This document shows, piece after piece, positions 47,105-56,168 of a stretch of DNA of 64,000 nt (its first letter is position 1; the number at the start of each line of letters is the position of its first letter). The position numbers and the translations under genes were made by a program. The notes beneath the pieces are model-generated. The model was not told the origin of the DNA. It saw only the letters and a list, made by a program, of their open reading frames with translations, and did not search any database. Source of the stretch: Gordonia westfalica (GTDB lineage Bacteria > Actinomycetota > Actinomycetes > Mycobacteriales > Mycobacteriaceae); assembly GCF_900105725.1 (NCBI RefSeq), contig NZ_FNLM01000034.1, positions 434,001 through 498,000 on the forward strand, given 5' to 3'.

Positions 47105-47893
47105 TCAGGGAGCGAGCGGAGCCGCCTCGCCGTGACGGCCCTGCCCGCCGGCGAAACGTGCTGCGCCCGTGACGGTATCGGCTGCGAGAGACACCATGCC
47201 GTGCCGCAGTTCGTTGGCCAACGCCGCCTCGGTGTCGAGGCCGTCCTGTTCGAGGACGGACAGTCGGTCCTGACGCATACACGTCTGCGGGAACTGCGCG
47301 ATCTGCCCAGCCAGTTCGACGGCCGCGTCGAGAGCCGTTCCCGACGGCACGACACGGTTGGCGAGCCCGATCTGCAGCGCCTCGTCCGCGGCCACCGCCC
47401 GCCCGGTGAGGATCAGATCCATCGCACGACTCTCCCCGATCAACCGCGGAAGCCGCACCGTCCCACCGTCGATCAGCGGGACACCCCAGCGACGGCAGAA
47501 CACACCGAACACGGCATCCTCCTCGACGACGCGCATGTCGGCCCACAGCGCGAGTTCGAGGCCACCCGCGACCGCGTGGCCGGAGATCGCCGCGATCACC
47601 GGCTTGGACAGGCGCAGGCGGGTCGGCCCCATCGGACCGTCACCGTCGGCCTCCACGCGGTTGGGCGTGCCGTCGGCGATGGCCTTGAGATCGGCGCCCG
47701 CACAGAACGTCCCACCTTCGCCGTACAGCACGGCCACCGACACGGCATCGTCGCCGTCGAACCGCCGGAATGCGTCGGCCAGGGCGTCGGCGGTCGCGCG
47801 GTCGACGGCGTTACGACGATCGGGGCGAGCGATCCCGATGATCCGGACGGGCCCCTGCGACCGTTCGATCACTCCCGACTCGCCCATGACCAC
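47105..47893 (-). CDS. Enoyl-CoA hydratase/isomerase family protein
   Basis: 262-residue crotonase-fold protein. The oxyanion-hole segments are CAGADLKAIADG and SGHAVAGGLELALWADM, with the first catalytic-position glutamate in GGLELA. The second position falls in WGVPLIDGGTVRLPRLIG, where the usual glutamate is not obvious, so true hydratase activity is uncertain. It begins 7 bases after metH and is probably cotranscribed. Start GTG 47893 or ATG 47887. Confidence 0.86.
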   Translation of the reverse strand: MVMGESGVIERSQGPVRIIGIARPDRRNAVDRATADALADAFRRFDGDDAVSVAVLYGEGGTFCAGADLKAIADGTPNRVEADGDGPMGPTRLRLSKPVIAAISGHAVAGGLELALWADMRVVEEDAVFGVFCRRWGVPLIDGGTVRLPRLIGESRAMDLILTGRAVAADEALQIGLANRVVPSGTALDAAVELAGQIAQFPQTCMRQDRLSVLEQDGLDTEAALANELRHGMVSLAADTVTGAARFAGGQGRHGEAAPLAP

Positions 47894-47900
47894 CGTCCCG

Positions 47901-50900
47901 TCAGGTGTTGAAGTACTTGGCTTCCGGATGATGCAGCACGAACGCGTCGGTGGACTGCTCGGGATGGAGCTGCAGCTCCTCCGACAGCTGAACGCCGATC
48001 CGCTCCGGCTCGAGGAGTTCGATCATCTTCGCGCGGTCCTCGAGGTCCGGGCAGGCGCCGTAGCCGAAGGAGAAACGCGCACCGCGGTATTCGAGGTCGA
48101 AGAAGCCCTGAGCGTGCTCGGGATCTTCGCTGTCCATCGACCGGTCGCCGAACTTCAGCTCGCTACGGACGCGCTGATGCCAGTACTCGGCGAGCGCCTC
48201 GGTCAGCTGCACACCGATGCCGTGCACCTCGAGATAGTCGCGGTAGGCGTCCTCGGCGAACAGCTTGTTCGCGAAGTCGGCGATCGGCTGACCCATCGTG
48301 ACGAGCTGGAACGGCATGACGTCGACCCGGCCGGCCGCCTTCGCGGCCTCGCGCGACTGGATGAAGTCGGCGATGCACAGGAACCTCGACCGCTGCTGGC
48401 GCGGGAACGAGAAGCTGAACCGCACCGGCGCATCGGGATCCGGCTCGGTCAGCACGTGCACCGTGTCACCCTCGCTGACCGCCGGGTAGTACCCGTAGAC
48501 CACCGCGGCGTGCTGCAGGATGTTCTCGGTCGAGAGCCGGTCGATCCAGTACCGCAGACGCGGACGTCCCTCGGACTCCACGAGCTCCTCATACGACGGG
48601 CCGTCGCCACCGCGGGCGCCGCGCAGGCCCCACTGGCCGAGGAACAACGCACGCTCGTCGAGCAACTGCATGTAGTCGGCGATCGGCACGCCCTTGACGA
48701 TGCGCGAACCCCAGAACGGCGGGGTCGGGATCTCGTTGTCGGCGGCCACATCCGAGCGCGCCGGCACCTCGACCGGGGTCTCGGCGGCCTTGCGCTTCGC
48801 CGCGATCCGCTTGGACCGCTCGTGGCGGGCCTTGCGTTCGGCGGTCTTCGCCGCCTCCGCCTTGGCCTCCTCGCTGTCCGGATCGGGGCCGCCGCCGCGC
48901 TTGCGGGACATGATGTCGTCCATCAGCCGCAGGCCCTCGAAAGCGTCACGCGCATAGTGCACATCGCCCTCGTAGACCTCCGACAGGTCGTTCTCGACAT
49001 ACGAGCGCGTCAGCGCCGCACCACCGAGCAGAACCGGGTACTCGTCGGCGAGACCACGGGTGTTGATCTCTTCGAGGTTCTCCTTCATGACGACGGTCGA
49101 CTTCACGAGCAGACCGGACATGCCGATGACGTCGACTCTCTTGTCGGCGGCGACGTCGAGGATGGTCGTGATCGGCTGCTTGATGCCGATGTTGACGACC
49201 TCGTATCCGTTGTTGGACAGGATGATGTCGACGAGGTTCTTGCCGATGTCGTGCACGTCGCCCTTGACGGTCGCCAGCACGATGCGGCCCTTGCCGTCCT
49301 CGCCAGTCGACTCCATGTGCGGCTCGAGGTGCGCCACCGCGGCTTTCATGACCTCCGCGGATTGCAGCACGAACGGCAGCTGCATCTGGCCCGAGCCGAA
49401 CAGTTCGCCGACCGTCTTCATGCCCGACAGCAGGGTGTCGTTGATGATCGACAACGGCGGGACCTGTGTCATCGCCTCGTCGAGATCGTCGGTCAGTCCG
49501 TTGCGCTCGCCGTCGACGATGCGACGTTCGAGCCGCTCGAACAGCGGCAGCTTCGCGAGCTCCTGGGCGCGCGACTCGCGTGCCGACGCCGCCGAGACGC
49601 CCTCGAAGAGCTCCATCAGCTTCTGCAGCGGGTCGTAACCCTCGCGTCGGCGGTCGTAGACCAGATCCAGCGCGACCTGACGATGCTCCTCGGGGATCCG
49701 CGCCATCGGCAGGATCTTCGACGCGTGCACGATCGCGGTGTCGAGGCCGGCCTGCACGCACTCGTGCAGGAACACCGAGTTCAGCACCTGACGCGCGGCC
49801 GGGTTGAGGCCGAACGAGATGTTCGAGATACCCAGCGTGAAGTGGACGTCCGGGTGCGCCTCGTGCAGCCGGCGGATGGCTTCGATGGTCTCGATGCCGT
49901 CGCGCCGGACCTCCTCCTGACCCGTGGAGATCGGGAAGGTCAGGGCGTCGATGATGATGTCCTCTTCGGCGAGGCCCCAGTTGCCGGTGATGTCGGCGAT
50001 GAGTCGCTCGGCGACGCTGACCTTCCAGTCCGCGGTCCGCGCCTGCCCCTCCTCGTCGATGGTCAGGGCGACGACGGCGGCGCCGTGCTCGACGACGAGC
50101 CGCATGATCTTGTTGAACCGCGAATCCGGCCCGTCGCCGTCCTCGTAGTTCACCGAGTTCACCGCGCAGCGTCCGCCCAGCGCCTCGAGTCCGGCGCGGA
50201 TGACCTCCGGCTCGGTCGAGTCGAGCATGATCGGCAGCGTCGACGACGTCGCGAAGCGGCTCGCGAGGACAGCCATGTCCGCGGCGCCGTCGCGACCGAC
50301 GTAGTCGACGTTGAGGTCGAGCATGTGCGCGCCGTCGCGGGTCTGGTCCTTGGCGATGTCGAGGCACTTCTGGTAGTCCTCGGCGATCATCGCCTCGCGG
50401 AATGCCTTGGAGCCGTTGGTGTTCGTACGCTCGCCGATGACCAGGAAGCTCGCATCCTGGTCGAAGGGCACCGCGCTGTAGAGAGACGAGGTCTCCGACT
50501 CGTGCTCAGGCGTTCGGGTCGCCGGGGTGACCTCGGCGACGGCGGCGGCCACCTGGCGGATGTGCTCCGGCGTCGTGCCGCAGCAGCCGCCGACGAAGGA
50601 CAGGCCGAACTCTCCGACGAACTGGGCCATCGACTCGGCCAGCTCTTCGGGTGTCAGCGGGTACTCGGCACCGTTGGCGCCGAGCACGGGCAGACCGGCG
50701 TTCGGCATGACCGAGACCGGGATGCGCGCATGCTTCGACAAGTAGCGCAGGTGCTCACTCATCTCCGCCGGACCGGTGGCGCAGTTCAGGCCGATGAGGT
50801 CGACGCCGAGCGGCTCGATCGCCGCCAGCGCGGCACCGATCTCCGACCCGAGCAGCATCGTGCCGGTGGTCTCGACGGTGACGTGGCTGATGATCGGGAT

Positions 50901-51500
50901 GCGCCGGCCCACCCGGTCCATGGCGCGCTGCGCGGCGATCACCGCGGCCTTCACCTGCAGCAGATCCTGGGACGTCTCGATGAGCACCGCGTCGGCGCCG
51001 CCTTCGAGCATGCCGATGACGCATTCCTGGTAGGCGTCGCGGATCACCGCGAACGTGGTGTGCCCGAGACTCGGCAGCTTGGTTCCGGGCCCCATCGAGC
51101 CGAGCACGTACCGACCTGTGCCGTCTGCGGAGGGACCCATCTCGTCGGCGACGCCGCGCGCGATCGCGGTGCCCTTGTAGGCCAGCTCACGGATGCGGTC
51201 GGCGATGTCGTAGTCGCCGAGGTTCGACAGGTTGCAGCCGAAGGTGTTGGTCTCCACGGCGTCGGCGCCGGCCTCGAAATAGGCACGGTGGATGCCCTCG
51301 AGGACGTCGGGCCGGGTGTCGTTGAGGATCTCGTTGCAACCCTCGAGGTCGCGGAAGTCGTCCAGGGTGAGGTCCGCGGCCTGGAGCATCGTGCCCATCG
51401 CCCCGTCGCCGATCAGCACTCGCCGCGACATCGCCGACAGGAAGGTCGTGTCGAAGTCGCGCGGTTTGTGGCCGCGATCACCGGGATATTCGAAGGACAT
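47901..51500 (-). CDS. metH: Cobalamin-dependent methionine synthase MetH
   Basis: Transfers a methyl group from 5-methyltetrahydrofolate to homocysteine via B12. 1,199 residues, four modules in order: homocysteine domain (LIGDGAMGTMLQ; zinc cysteines in FGCN and GGCCGTTPEH), folate domain (FLVIGERTNTNGSKAFREA), cobalamin domain (VKGDVHDIGKN, lower axial His about 750; MSGLLVKSTVVMKENL) and activation domain (FGYGACPDLEDRAKM). A Lys/Arg/Ala-rich charged insert (about 865-905) separates the last two. ATG 51500 has TACGCT 7 bases upstream; longer frame rejected. User of the B12 made by the cob genes; no riboswitch is visible upstream. Confidence 0.96.
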   Translation of the reverse strand: MSFEYPGDRGHKPRDFDTTFLSAMSRRVLIGDGAMGTMLQAADLTLDDFRDLEGCNEILNDTRPDVLEGIHRAYFEAGADAVETNTFGCNLSNLGDYDIADRIRELAYKGTAIARGVADEMGPSADGTGRYVLGSMGPGTKLPSLGHTTFAVIRDAYQECVIGMLEGGADAVLIETSQDLLQVKAAVIAAQRAMDRVGRRIPIISHVTVETTGTMLLGSEIGAALAAIEPLGVDLIGLNCATGPAEMSEHLRYLSKHARIPVSVMPNAGLPVLGANGAEYPLTPEELAESMAQFVGEFGLSFVGGCCGTTPEHIRQVAAAVAEVTPATRTPEHESETSSLYSAVPFDQDASFLVIGERTNTNGSKAFREAMIAEDYQKCLDIAKDQTRDGAHMLDLNVDYVGRDGAADMAVLASRFATSSTLPIMLDSTEPEVIRAGLEALGGRCAVNSVNYEDGDGPDSRFNKIMRLVVEHGAAVVALTIDEEGQARTADWKVSVAERLIADITGNWGLAEEDIIIDALTFPISTGQEEVRRDGIETIEAIRRLHEAHPDVHFTLGISNISFGLNPAARQVLNSVFLHECVQAGLDTAIVHASKILPMARIPEEHRQVALDLVYDRRREGYDPLQKLMELFEGVSAASARESRAQELAKLPLFERLERRIVDGERNGLTDDLDEAMTQVPPLSIINDTLLSGMKTVGELFGSGQMQLPFVLQSAEVMKAAVAHLEPHMESTGEDGKGRIVLATVKGDVHDIGKNLVDIILSNNGYEVVNIGIKQPITTILDVAADKRVDVIGMSGLLVKSTVVMKENLEEINTRGLADEYPVLLGGAALTRSYVENDLSEVYEGDVHYARDAFEGLRLMDDIMSRKRGGGPDPDSEEAKAEAAKTAERKARHERSKRIAAKRKAAETPVEVPARSDVAADNEIPTPPFWGSRIVKGVPIADYMQLLDERALFLGQWGLRGARGGDGPSYEELVESEGRPRLRYWIDRLSTENILQHAAVVYGYYPAVSEGDTVHVLTEPDPDAPVRFSFSFPRQQRSRFLCIADFIQSREAAKAAGRVDVMPFQLVTMGQPIADFANKLFAEDAYRDYLEVHGIGVQLTEALAEYWHQRVRSELKFGDRSMDSEDPEHAQGFFDLEYRGARFSFGYGACPDLEDRAKMIELLEPERIGVQLSEELQLHPEQSTDAFVLHHPEAKYFNT

Positions 51501-51507
51501 GGTTGAC

Positions 51508-51545
51508 AGCGTAGTTCGCCCTCTCTGCGTGTTCGGTCGTAGGCT
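51508..51545. promoter_or_regulatory. Divergent leaderless promoters of metH and PAC2 gene
   Basis: TACGCT (51513-51508, minus) is 7 bases before the metH ATG; TAGGCT (51540-51545, plus) is 6 bases before the PAC2 GTG. The whole gap is 51 bp. Confidence 0.6.
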
Positions 51546-51551
51546 GGTTCG

Positions 51552-52430
51552 GTGAACGCTGAGCAGATGTCGAACCTTCCCCAGCTGCGCAGACCCATTC
51601 TGCTCGCGGCCTTCGAAGGCTGGAACGACGCCGGGGACGCCGCCAGCAGTGCCGTCGAGCATCTCGCTCTCGAGTGGGACGCTCGTCCGCTCGCCGACAT
51701 CGACTCTGACGAATACTACGACTTCCAGGTCAACCGCCCCACCGTCAAGCAGGTCGACGGCGTGACGCGGCGAATCGAATGGCCCACGACATCGATCTCC
51801 TGGTGCAGTCCGCGCGGCGCCGACCGTGACATCGTGCTCGTCCGGGGCATCGAACCGAACATGCGGTGGCGGGCCTTCTGCGCGGAGATCGTCGAGCTCG
51901 CCCAGGAGCTGGAGGTCGAGACCACCGTGATGCTGGGCGCACTTCTCGCCGACACCCCGCACACGCGACCGGTGCCCGTCACCGGAACGGCCTACAGCAG
52001 CGAGTCGGCGGCCCGGTACAACCTCACCGAGAGCCGTTACGAAGGCCCAACCGGCATCACCGGCGTGCTCCAGGACCTGTTCGTGCAGGCCGGTCTGCCC
52101 GCGGTGTCCTTCTGGGCCGCGGTGCCCCACTATGTGTCCACCCCGCCCAACCCGAAGGCCACGGTCGCACTGCTGACGCGGGTCGAGGAGGTCCTCGACA
52201 TCGAGGTCCCGCTCGGCACCCTGCCCGAGCAGGCCGAGGAATGGGAGCGCGCGGTCACCGAGATGACCGAGGACGACGAGGAGATCGCCGACTACGTACG
52301 CGGGCTCGAGGAGCGCGGCGACGCCGAGGTGGACCCCGACGAGGTGATGGCGAAGATCGACGGCGACGCGCTGGCCGCCGAGTTCGAACGGTATCTGAAG
52401 CGTCGCGGACAGGGTCCGTTCGGAGGGTGA
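51552..52430 (+). CDS. PAC2-family protein
   Basis: 292 residues, PAC2 (proteasome assembly chaperone 2) fold, corresponding to Rv2125. N-terminal block ILLAAFEGWNDAGDAASSAVEHL and LGALLADTPHTRPVPVTGTA are characteristic. Acidic C-terminus. Biochemical role in bacteria is unsettled; a link with the proteasome is suggested only by the family name. GTG 51552 with TAGGCT 6 bases upstream. Stop overlaps the next GTG (GTGA). Confidence 0.9.
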   Translation: MNAEQMSNLPQLRRPILLAAFEGWNDAGDAASSAVEHLALEWDARPLADIDSDEYYDFQVNRPTVKQVDGVTRRIEWPTTSISWCSPRGADRDIVLVRGIEPNMRWRAFCAEIVELAQELEVETTVMLGALLADTPHTRPVPVTGTAYSSESAARYNLTESRYEGPTGITGVLQDLFVQAGLPAVSFWAAVPHYVSTPPNPKATVALLTRVEEVLDIEVPLGTLPEQAEEWERAVTEMTEDDEEIADYVRGLEERGDAEVDPDEVMAKIDGDALAAEFERYLKRRGQGPFGG

Positions 52431-53533
52431 GCTCCCACCGATCGGCAGTCGCGCGTCGGGCCGGTGTCATGGGTGCGATCGGTCTGGGCATCGCGACCTC
52501 CGCGCTCGCCGGATATGTCACCCGCAACCTCACCTACGACCGTCGGGAGGCGTCCCTCCTCGCATCGAGCGGGGTGACGCAACGGTCGGCCACCATGCCC
52601 GACGGTGCGGTGATCAGCTACGGCGAGGGCCCACCGGGCGGCGACCCTCTGCTCCTGATCCCCGGCCAACAGGTCTCGTGGACCGACTACGCGTCCGTTC
52701 TGGGCGCGCTGTCCCAGGACTGGCACGTGTTCGCCGTGGACTGCTTCGGGCACGGCGGCTCCGCGAAGGACCCCGCTCTGTATCCCGCGCTCCGCCAGAC
52801 CGCCGCACTGGCCTGGTTCATCGACACGGTGATCGGTGCGCCCGCGGTGGTGGCCGGTCATTCGTCCGGCGGACTTCTCGCGGCGCGTCTTTCCGCCGAC
52901 TCCCCCGACCTCGTGCGGGCCGCCCTCATCGAGGACGCGCCGTTCTTCGCCACCGAATCCGACCGCGCACCGGGCACCTTCGCGTGGCGCGACGGCTTCC
53001 GGCCCATGCACGAGTTCCTGAGCACTCCCCACGACGCATCGATGACCTGGACGCGCCACTGGGTACGCCACAGCCATCTACGAACGCTGTTCGGCGACAA
53101 GGGCTGGGCGAAGCTGGTCCGCGGTCCGGTGGAGCGTCGGCTCGACCTCGATCCGCACCGCATCCCTCGGCTGTGGTGGCTGCCGCCGACGATGAACCGG
53201 GCCCTTGCGCTGACCGCGTGTCTGCAGGACGGCACCGGCGACTACGACCTCCGCTACGGCGAGATGTTCTACGACGGCACGTGGTTCGGAGGATTCGACC
53301 AGACCGAAACGCTGGCCCGGGTTCGCGTACCCGCGACCCTGCTGCACACCACCGTGCACGAACAGGACGGCGTGCTGCTCGGTGCGATGACCCACGACGA
53401 CGCGCGCCGGGCGCACGTGCTGATGCCGGACTGCCTACTCGTCGACCGGATCCCGTCGGGACATGACATCCACCGTCAGCGTCCGGCGTTGTTCGTCGAC
53501 GCGATCAACGCCCTGCGCGGGCGGATCGGATGA
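52427..53533 (+). CDS. Membrane-anchored alpha/beta hydrolase
   Basis: 368 residues. An N-terminal hydrophobic segment (MGAIGLGIATSALAGYV, about 14-30) after basic residues suggests a signal or anchor. The hydrolase fold has VFAVDCFGHGGSAKD, nucleophile AGHSSGGLLAAR and catalytic histidine in PSGHDIHRQRP. GTG 52427 overlaps the PAC2 stop, so the two are cotranscribed. Substrate unknown. Confidence 0.85.
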   Translation: MSSHRSAVARRAGVMGAIGLGIATSALAGYVTRNLTYDRREASLLASSGVTQRSATMPDGAVISYGEGPPGGDPLLLIPGQQVSWTDYASVLGALSQDWHVFAVDCFGHGGSAKDPALYPALRQTAALAWFIDTVIGAPAVVAGHSSGGLLAARLSADSPDLVRAALIEDAPFFATESDRAPGTFAWRDGFRPMHEFLSTPHDASMTWTRHWVRHSHLRTLFGDKGWAKLVRGPVERRLDLDPHRIPRLWWLPPTMNRALALTACLQDGTGDYDLRYGEMFYDGTWFGGFDQTETLARVRVPATLLHTTVHEQDGVLLGAMTHDDARRAHVLMPDCLLVDRIPSGHDIHRQRPALFVDAINALRGRIG

Positions 53534-53546
53534 GCGACGACCCGGG

Positions 53547-53855
53547 TCAGCCGATCTTCTCGATGGAGACGACAGGCGTGGTGATCCGCCACGTGCGGAC
53601 GTCGGGATCGTCGGCGGCGCGCACCCAGAACTGAGCCGATTCGCCGAGCCGGCAGGACTTCACCCCGAGCAACGGGATGTCCTCCGAGTCCCGGCGGAGA
53701 CGACTGACCGTCCAGTCCTCGCTGTCGGTGCCTCCGACGCCGGGAGCGCGCAGCAGCGTCATCTCCTGGAAGTCGAGCAGATACGTAGACGTCCGGGTGA
53801 CCACGGTGTACACCCCGGCGTCGGTGTCGGGTCGGATCTCTTGCACGCGCGCCAC
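53547..53855 (-). CDS. Conserved hypothetical, 102 residues
   Basis: Small beta-rich soluble protein (VYTVVTRTSTYLLDFQEMTL; LGVKSCRLGESAQFWVRA). No recognised family, no signal. GTG 53855 is supported by TACAGT 6 bases upstream (53862-53867); the longer frame overlaps mshC. Lies 13 bases from the convergent hydrolase and just downstream of mshC on the same strand. Confidence 0.7.
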   Translation of the reverse strand: MARVQEIRPDTDAGVYTVVTRTSTYLLDFQEMTLLRAPGVGGTDSEDWTVSRLRRDSEDIPLLGVKSCRLGESAQFWVRAADDPDVRTWRITTPVVSIEKIG

Positions 53856-53901
53856 GAGAGCACTGTACCCAGAGCGATCGGCTCCGTCCGGGCGAGGTCG
53901 G

Positions 53902-55164
53902 TCAGGGCGTCGTCGGGACCTGGGCCGAAGCCGGGATACCGAGCAGTGCGTCGACCGCGGCGGCGAGGTCGGCCGGCGCCTGTACCGACGATCCGATTCC
54001 GCTCCGCACATCGGCACACCAGGCATCCACTGCGGCAAGCGCTTTCGGCGTGTCGAGATCGTCGGCCAGGTGCTGGCGGACACGTGCGATCACCGGCGCC
54101 GCGTCGGGACCGGTGGGCGCGGCGAACGCCGTCCGCCACCGGTCGAGTCGTTCGAGGGCGGTGTCGAGGACCGATTGCGTCCACATGCGGTCACCGCGGT
54201 AGTGGTCGGCGAGCAGCGCGAGGCGGATCGCGGCCGGATCGACGCCCTCGCGGCGCAGCACCGACACGAACACCAGGTTCCCGCGGCTCTTGGACATCTT
54301 CTCGCCGTCGAGGCCGACCATGCCGGTGTGCACGTAGTGGCGGGCGAAGCGTCGTGAATCCGTCAGGGCCTCGCCGTGGGCGGCCGAGAACTCGTGGTGC
54401 GGGAAGATCAGGTCGTTGCCGCCGCCCTGGATGTCGAACTCGATACCGAGGCGATTGAGCGCGATCGCCGAGCACTCGATGTGCCAACCCGGACGTCCCG
54501 GACCGAAGGGCGAATCCCAGGATGGCTCGCCCTCCCGCTTCGCGCGCCACAGCAGGGCGTCGAGCGGGTCGCGCTTGCCTGCCCGATCCGGGTCGCCGCC
54601 GCGCTCGGCGAAGAACCGGGCCATCGTCTCGCGGTCGTAGCCGGACTCGTAGCCGAACTGTTCGGTGGCGTCGGTCCGGAAGTAGACGTCGGGGTACTCG
54701 GCGTCGTCGACGGTGTAGGCGGCACCAGAGGCCAGGAGCTTCTCGACGACCTCGATGACCTCGCCGATCGACTCGACGGCACCGATGTAGTCGCGCGGCG
54801 GCAGCACCCGCAACGCGGTCATGTCGTCGCGGAAGAGCTGGGTCTCGCGCGCACCGAGGTCGCGCCAGTCGACGCCGTCGCGGTCGGCACGTTCGAACAG
54901 CGGATCGTCGACGTCGGTCACGTTCTGCACGTAATGGACGTCGTGCCCCTGGTCCCGCAGGACACGGTTCACCTGATCGAACGTCAGGTACGTCGCGGCG
55001 TGCCCGAGGTGGGTGGCGTCGTACGGGGTGATCCCGCAGACGTACATGGTGGCGGTCTGTCCGGGGGTCACCGGACGGACGGCACGGTCGGCGGTGTCAT
55101 AGAGGCGAAGGGCTGGTCCCTCGCCGGGTACCGCCGGAAGTTCCACATCGGGCCACGACTGCAT
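53902..55164 (-). CDS. mshC: Mycothiol ligase MshC (cysteine:GlcN-Ins ligase)
   Basis: ATP-dependent joining of cysteine to GlcN-inositol in mycothiol synthesis. 420 residues, a cysteinyl-tRNA synthetase paralogue without the anticodon domain. Zinc cysteine in [16 protein letters not shown] with the HIGH-like HLGH; zinc ligands WHIECSA and [17 protein letters not shown] loop [15 protein letters not shown]. The start is ATG 55164 ([10 protein letters not shown]): TACAGT lies 7 bases upstream, and seven additional upstream codons are not conserved. Confidence 0.95.
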   Translation of the reverse strand: MQSWPDVELPAVPGEGPALRLYDTADRAVRPVTPGQTATMYVCGITPYDATHLGHAATYLTFDQVNRVLRDQGHDVHYVQNVTDVDDPLFERADRDGVDWRDLGARETQLFRDDMTALRVLPPRDYIGAVESIGEVIEVVEKLLASGAAYTVDDAEYPDVYFRTDATEQFGYESGYDRETMARFFAERGGDPDRAGKRDPLDALLWRAKREGEPSWDSPFGPGRPGWHIECSAIALNRLGIEFDIQGGGNDLIFPHHEFSAAHGEALTDSRRFARHYVHTGMVGLDGEKMSKSRGNLVFVSVLRREGVDPAAIRLALLADHYRGDRMWTQSVLDTALERLDRWRTAFAAPTGPDAAPVIARVRQHLADDLDTPKALAAVDAWCADVRSGIGSSVQAPADLAAAVDALLGIPASAQVPTTP

Positions 55165-55171
55165 GGCGTCC

Positions 55172-55177
55172 ACTGTA
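55172..55177 (-). promoter_or_regulatory. -10 hexamer of mshC
   Basis: TACAGT on the minus strand ends 7 bases before ATG 55164 and decides the start. Confidence 0.6.
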
Positions 55178-55256
55178 TTGCCCACTCACCGCGAGGTGTT
55201 CACGGCCCGGCCCCGCCGGCGTCGGGGATCACACCTGTGCGATCAGAACGGGGCGA

Positions 55257-56132
55257 TCAGAACGGGGGCCAGGGAATGGGCCGATGCCCCGGCGGCATCG
55301 GCATGGTCTCACTCTCGGCGATGACGATCGCCCGGACGGTGAGCGCGTCGACCTCGTCGGCGGTGATGTGGCGCAGCAGATCGGCGCGGAGAGGCGAGCT
55401 GTCCGTCTCGAGGCGTTCGGCCAGTTCGGCGACGTCGGCGACCAGGTGTCCGGGGACCGGCTCCCCCGCCCAGCCCCACAGGACGGTCCGGAGTTTGTCG
55501 TCGGAGTGCAGGCAGATGCCGTGGTCGATGCCGTAGACGCCGCCGTCGAGGCCCTCGAGGACGTGGCCGCCCTTGCGGTCGGCGTTGTTGAGGACGACGT
55601 CGAGCACCGCGAGCCGCTGCAGGCGCGGGTCGTCGGCGTGGACGAGCACGACGGGCTCTCCGTACGGGTCGTACGCCTGCAGGACCGCGAAGAACCCCGT
55701 CGGCACCGCCTCGACCGGGCAGAGATCGACCAGGTCGATCCGCGGCTGTGTCTCCACCGGCGGATGCTCCGAGTTGTCCGGCGTCTCGATCCACAGCTGC
55801 ACCATGCCAGGCCCGACCGGTCCGTCCCGGTGGATCGTGATGGGGATGGCGCCCCAGCCGAGGGCCTCGGAGACGAGATACGACGCGACCTCGCGTCCGG
55901 CCAGGGTGCCGTCGGGGAAGTCCCACAACGGGACCTCGCCGCGGATCGGCTTGTACACGCATCTCACCGACTGCTCATCGAGCACGGCGTCGCACACCAG
56001 CGTGGCGTTGCTCGCCGACGGGATGCGGCCGAGGATCGTCAGTTCGCCGTCGCGGAGGATCTCGAGCGGCGACACATCACCCGGTGCGGACCCCGAGGAC
56101 TCCGGTTGTGGACTCGCGGCCGCCGGCGTCAA
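55257..56132 (-). CDS. SCO1664-family protein (PI3/4-kinase-like fold)
   Basis: 291 residues in the position of Rv2133c. Kinase-like features: ATP-lysine candidate in CVYKPIRGE, catalytic-loop NNADRKGGHVL and metal aspartate in GIDHGICLH. Partner of the downstream-numbered DUF3090 gene and histidine phosphatase in a cluster conserved across actinobacteria. Start uncertain: the longest frame uses TTG 56132; GTG 56075 is an alternative. The 14 bases GCGATCAGAACGGG are duplicated at the 3' end, across the stop codon. Confidence 0.85.
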   Translation of the reverse strand: MTPAAASPQPESSGSAPGDVSPLEILRDGELTILGRIPSASNATLVCDAVLDEQSVRCVYKPIRGEVPLWDFPDGTLAGREVASYLVSEALGWGAIPITIHRDGPVGPGMVQLWIETPDNSEHPPVETQPRIDLVDLCPVEAVPTGFFAVLQAYDPYGEPVVLVHADDPRLQRLAVLDVVLNNADRKGGHVLEGLDGGVYGIDHGICLHSDDKLRTVLWGWAGEPVPGHLVADVAELAERLETDSSPLRADLLRHITADEVDALTVRAIVIAESETMPMPPGHRPIPWPPF

Positions 56133-56168
56133 CGGGTACGCCCCCGGATCACATCCGCCCCCGGGGTC

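Noticed and set aside
46803..47135. 110-codon frame with possible GTG start
   Set aside because: Reads through a dispersed repeat and the 3' end of the crotonase gene; no domain, no ribosome site.
47358..51506. 1,382-codon open frame on the plus strand opposite metH
   Set aside because: It is the antisense frame of metH created by GC-rich codon use; no family motif, no start signal and no neighbours.
51501..52130. Upstream extension of the metH frame
   Set aside because: Antisense to the PAC2 gene; the -10 hexamer and conserved MetH start place the ATG at 51500.
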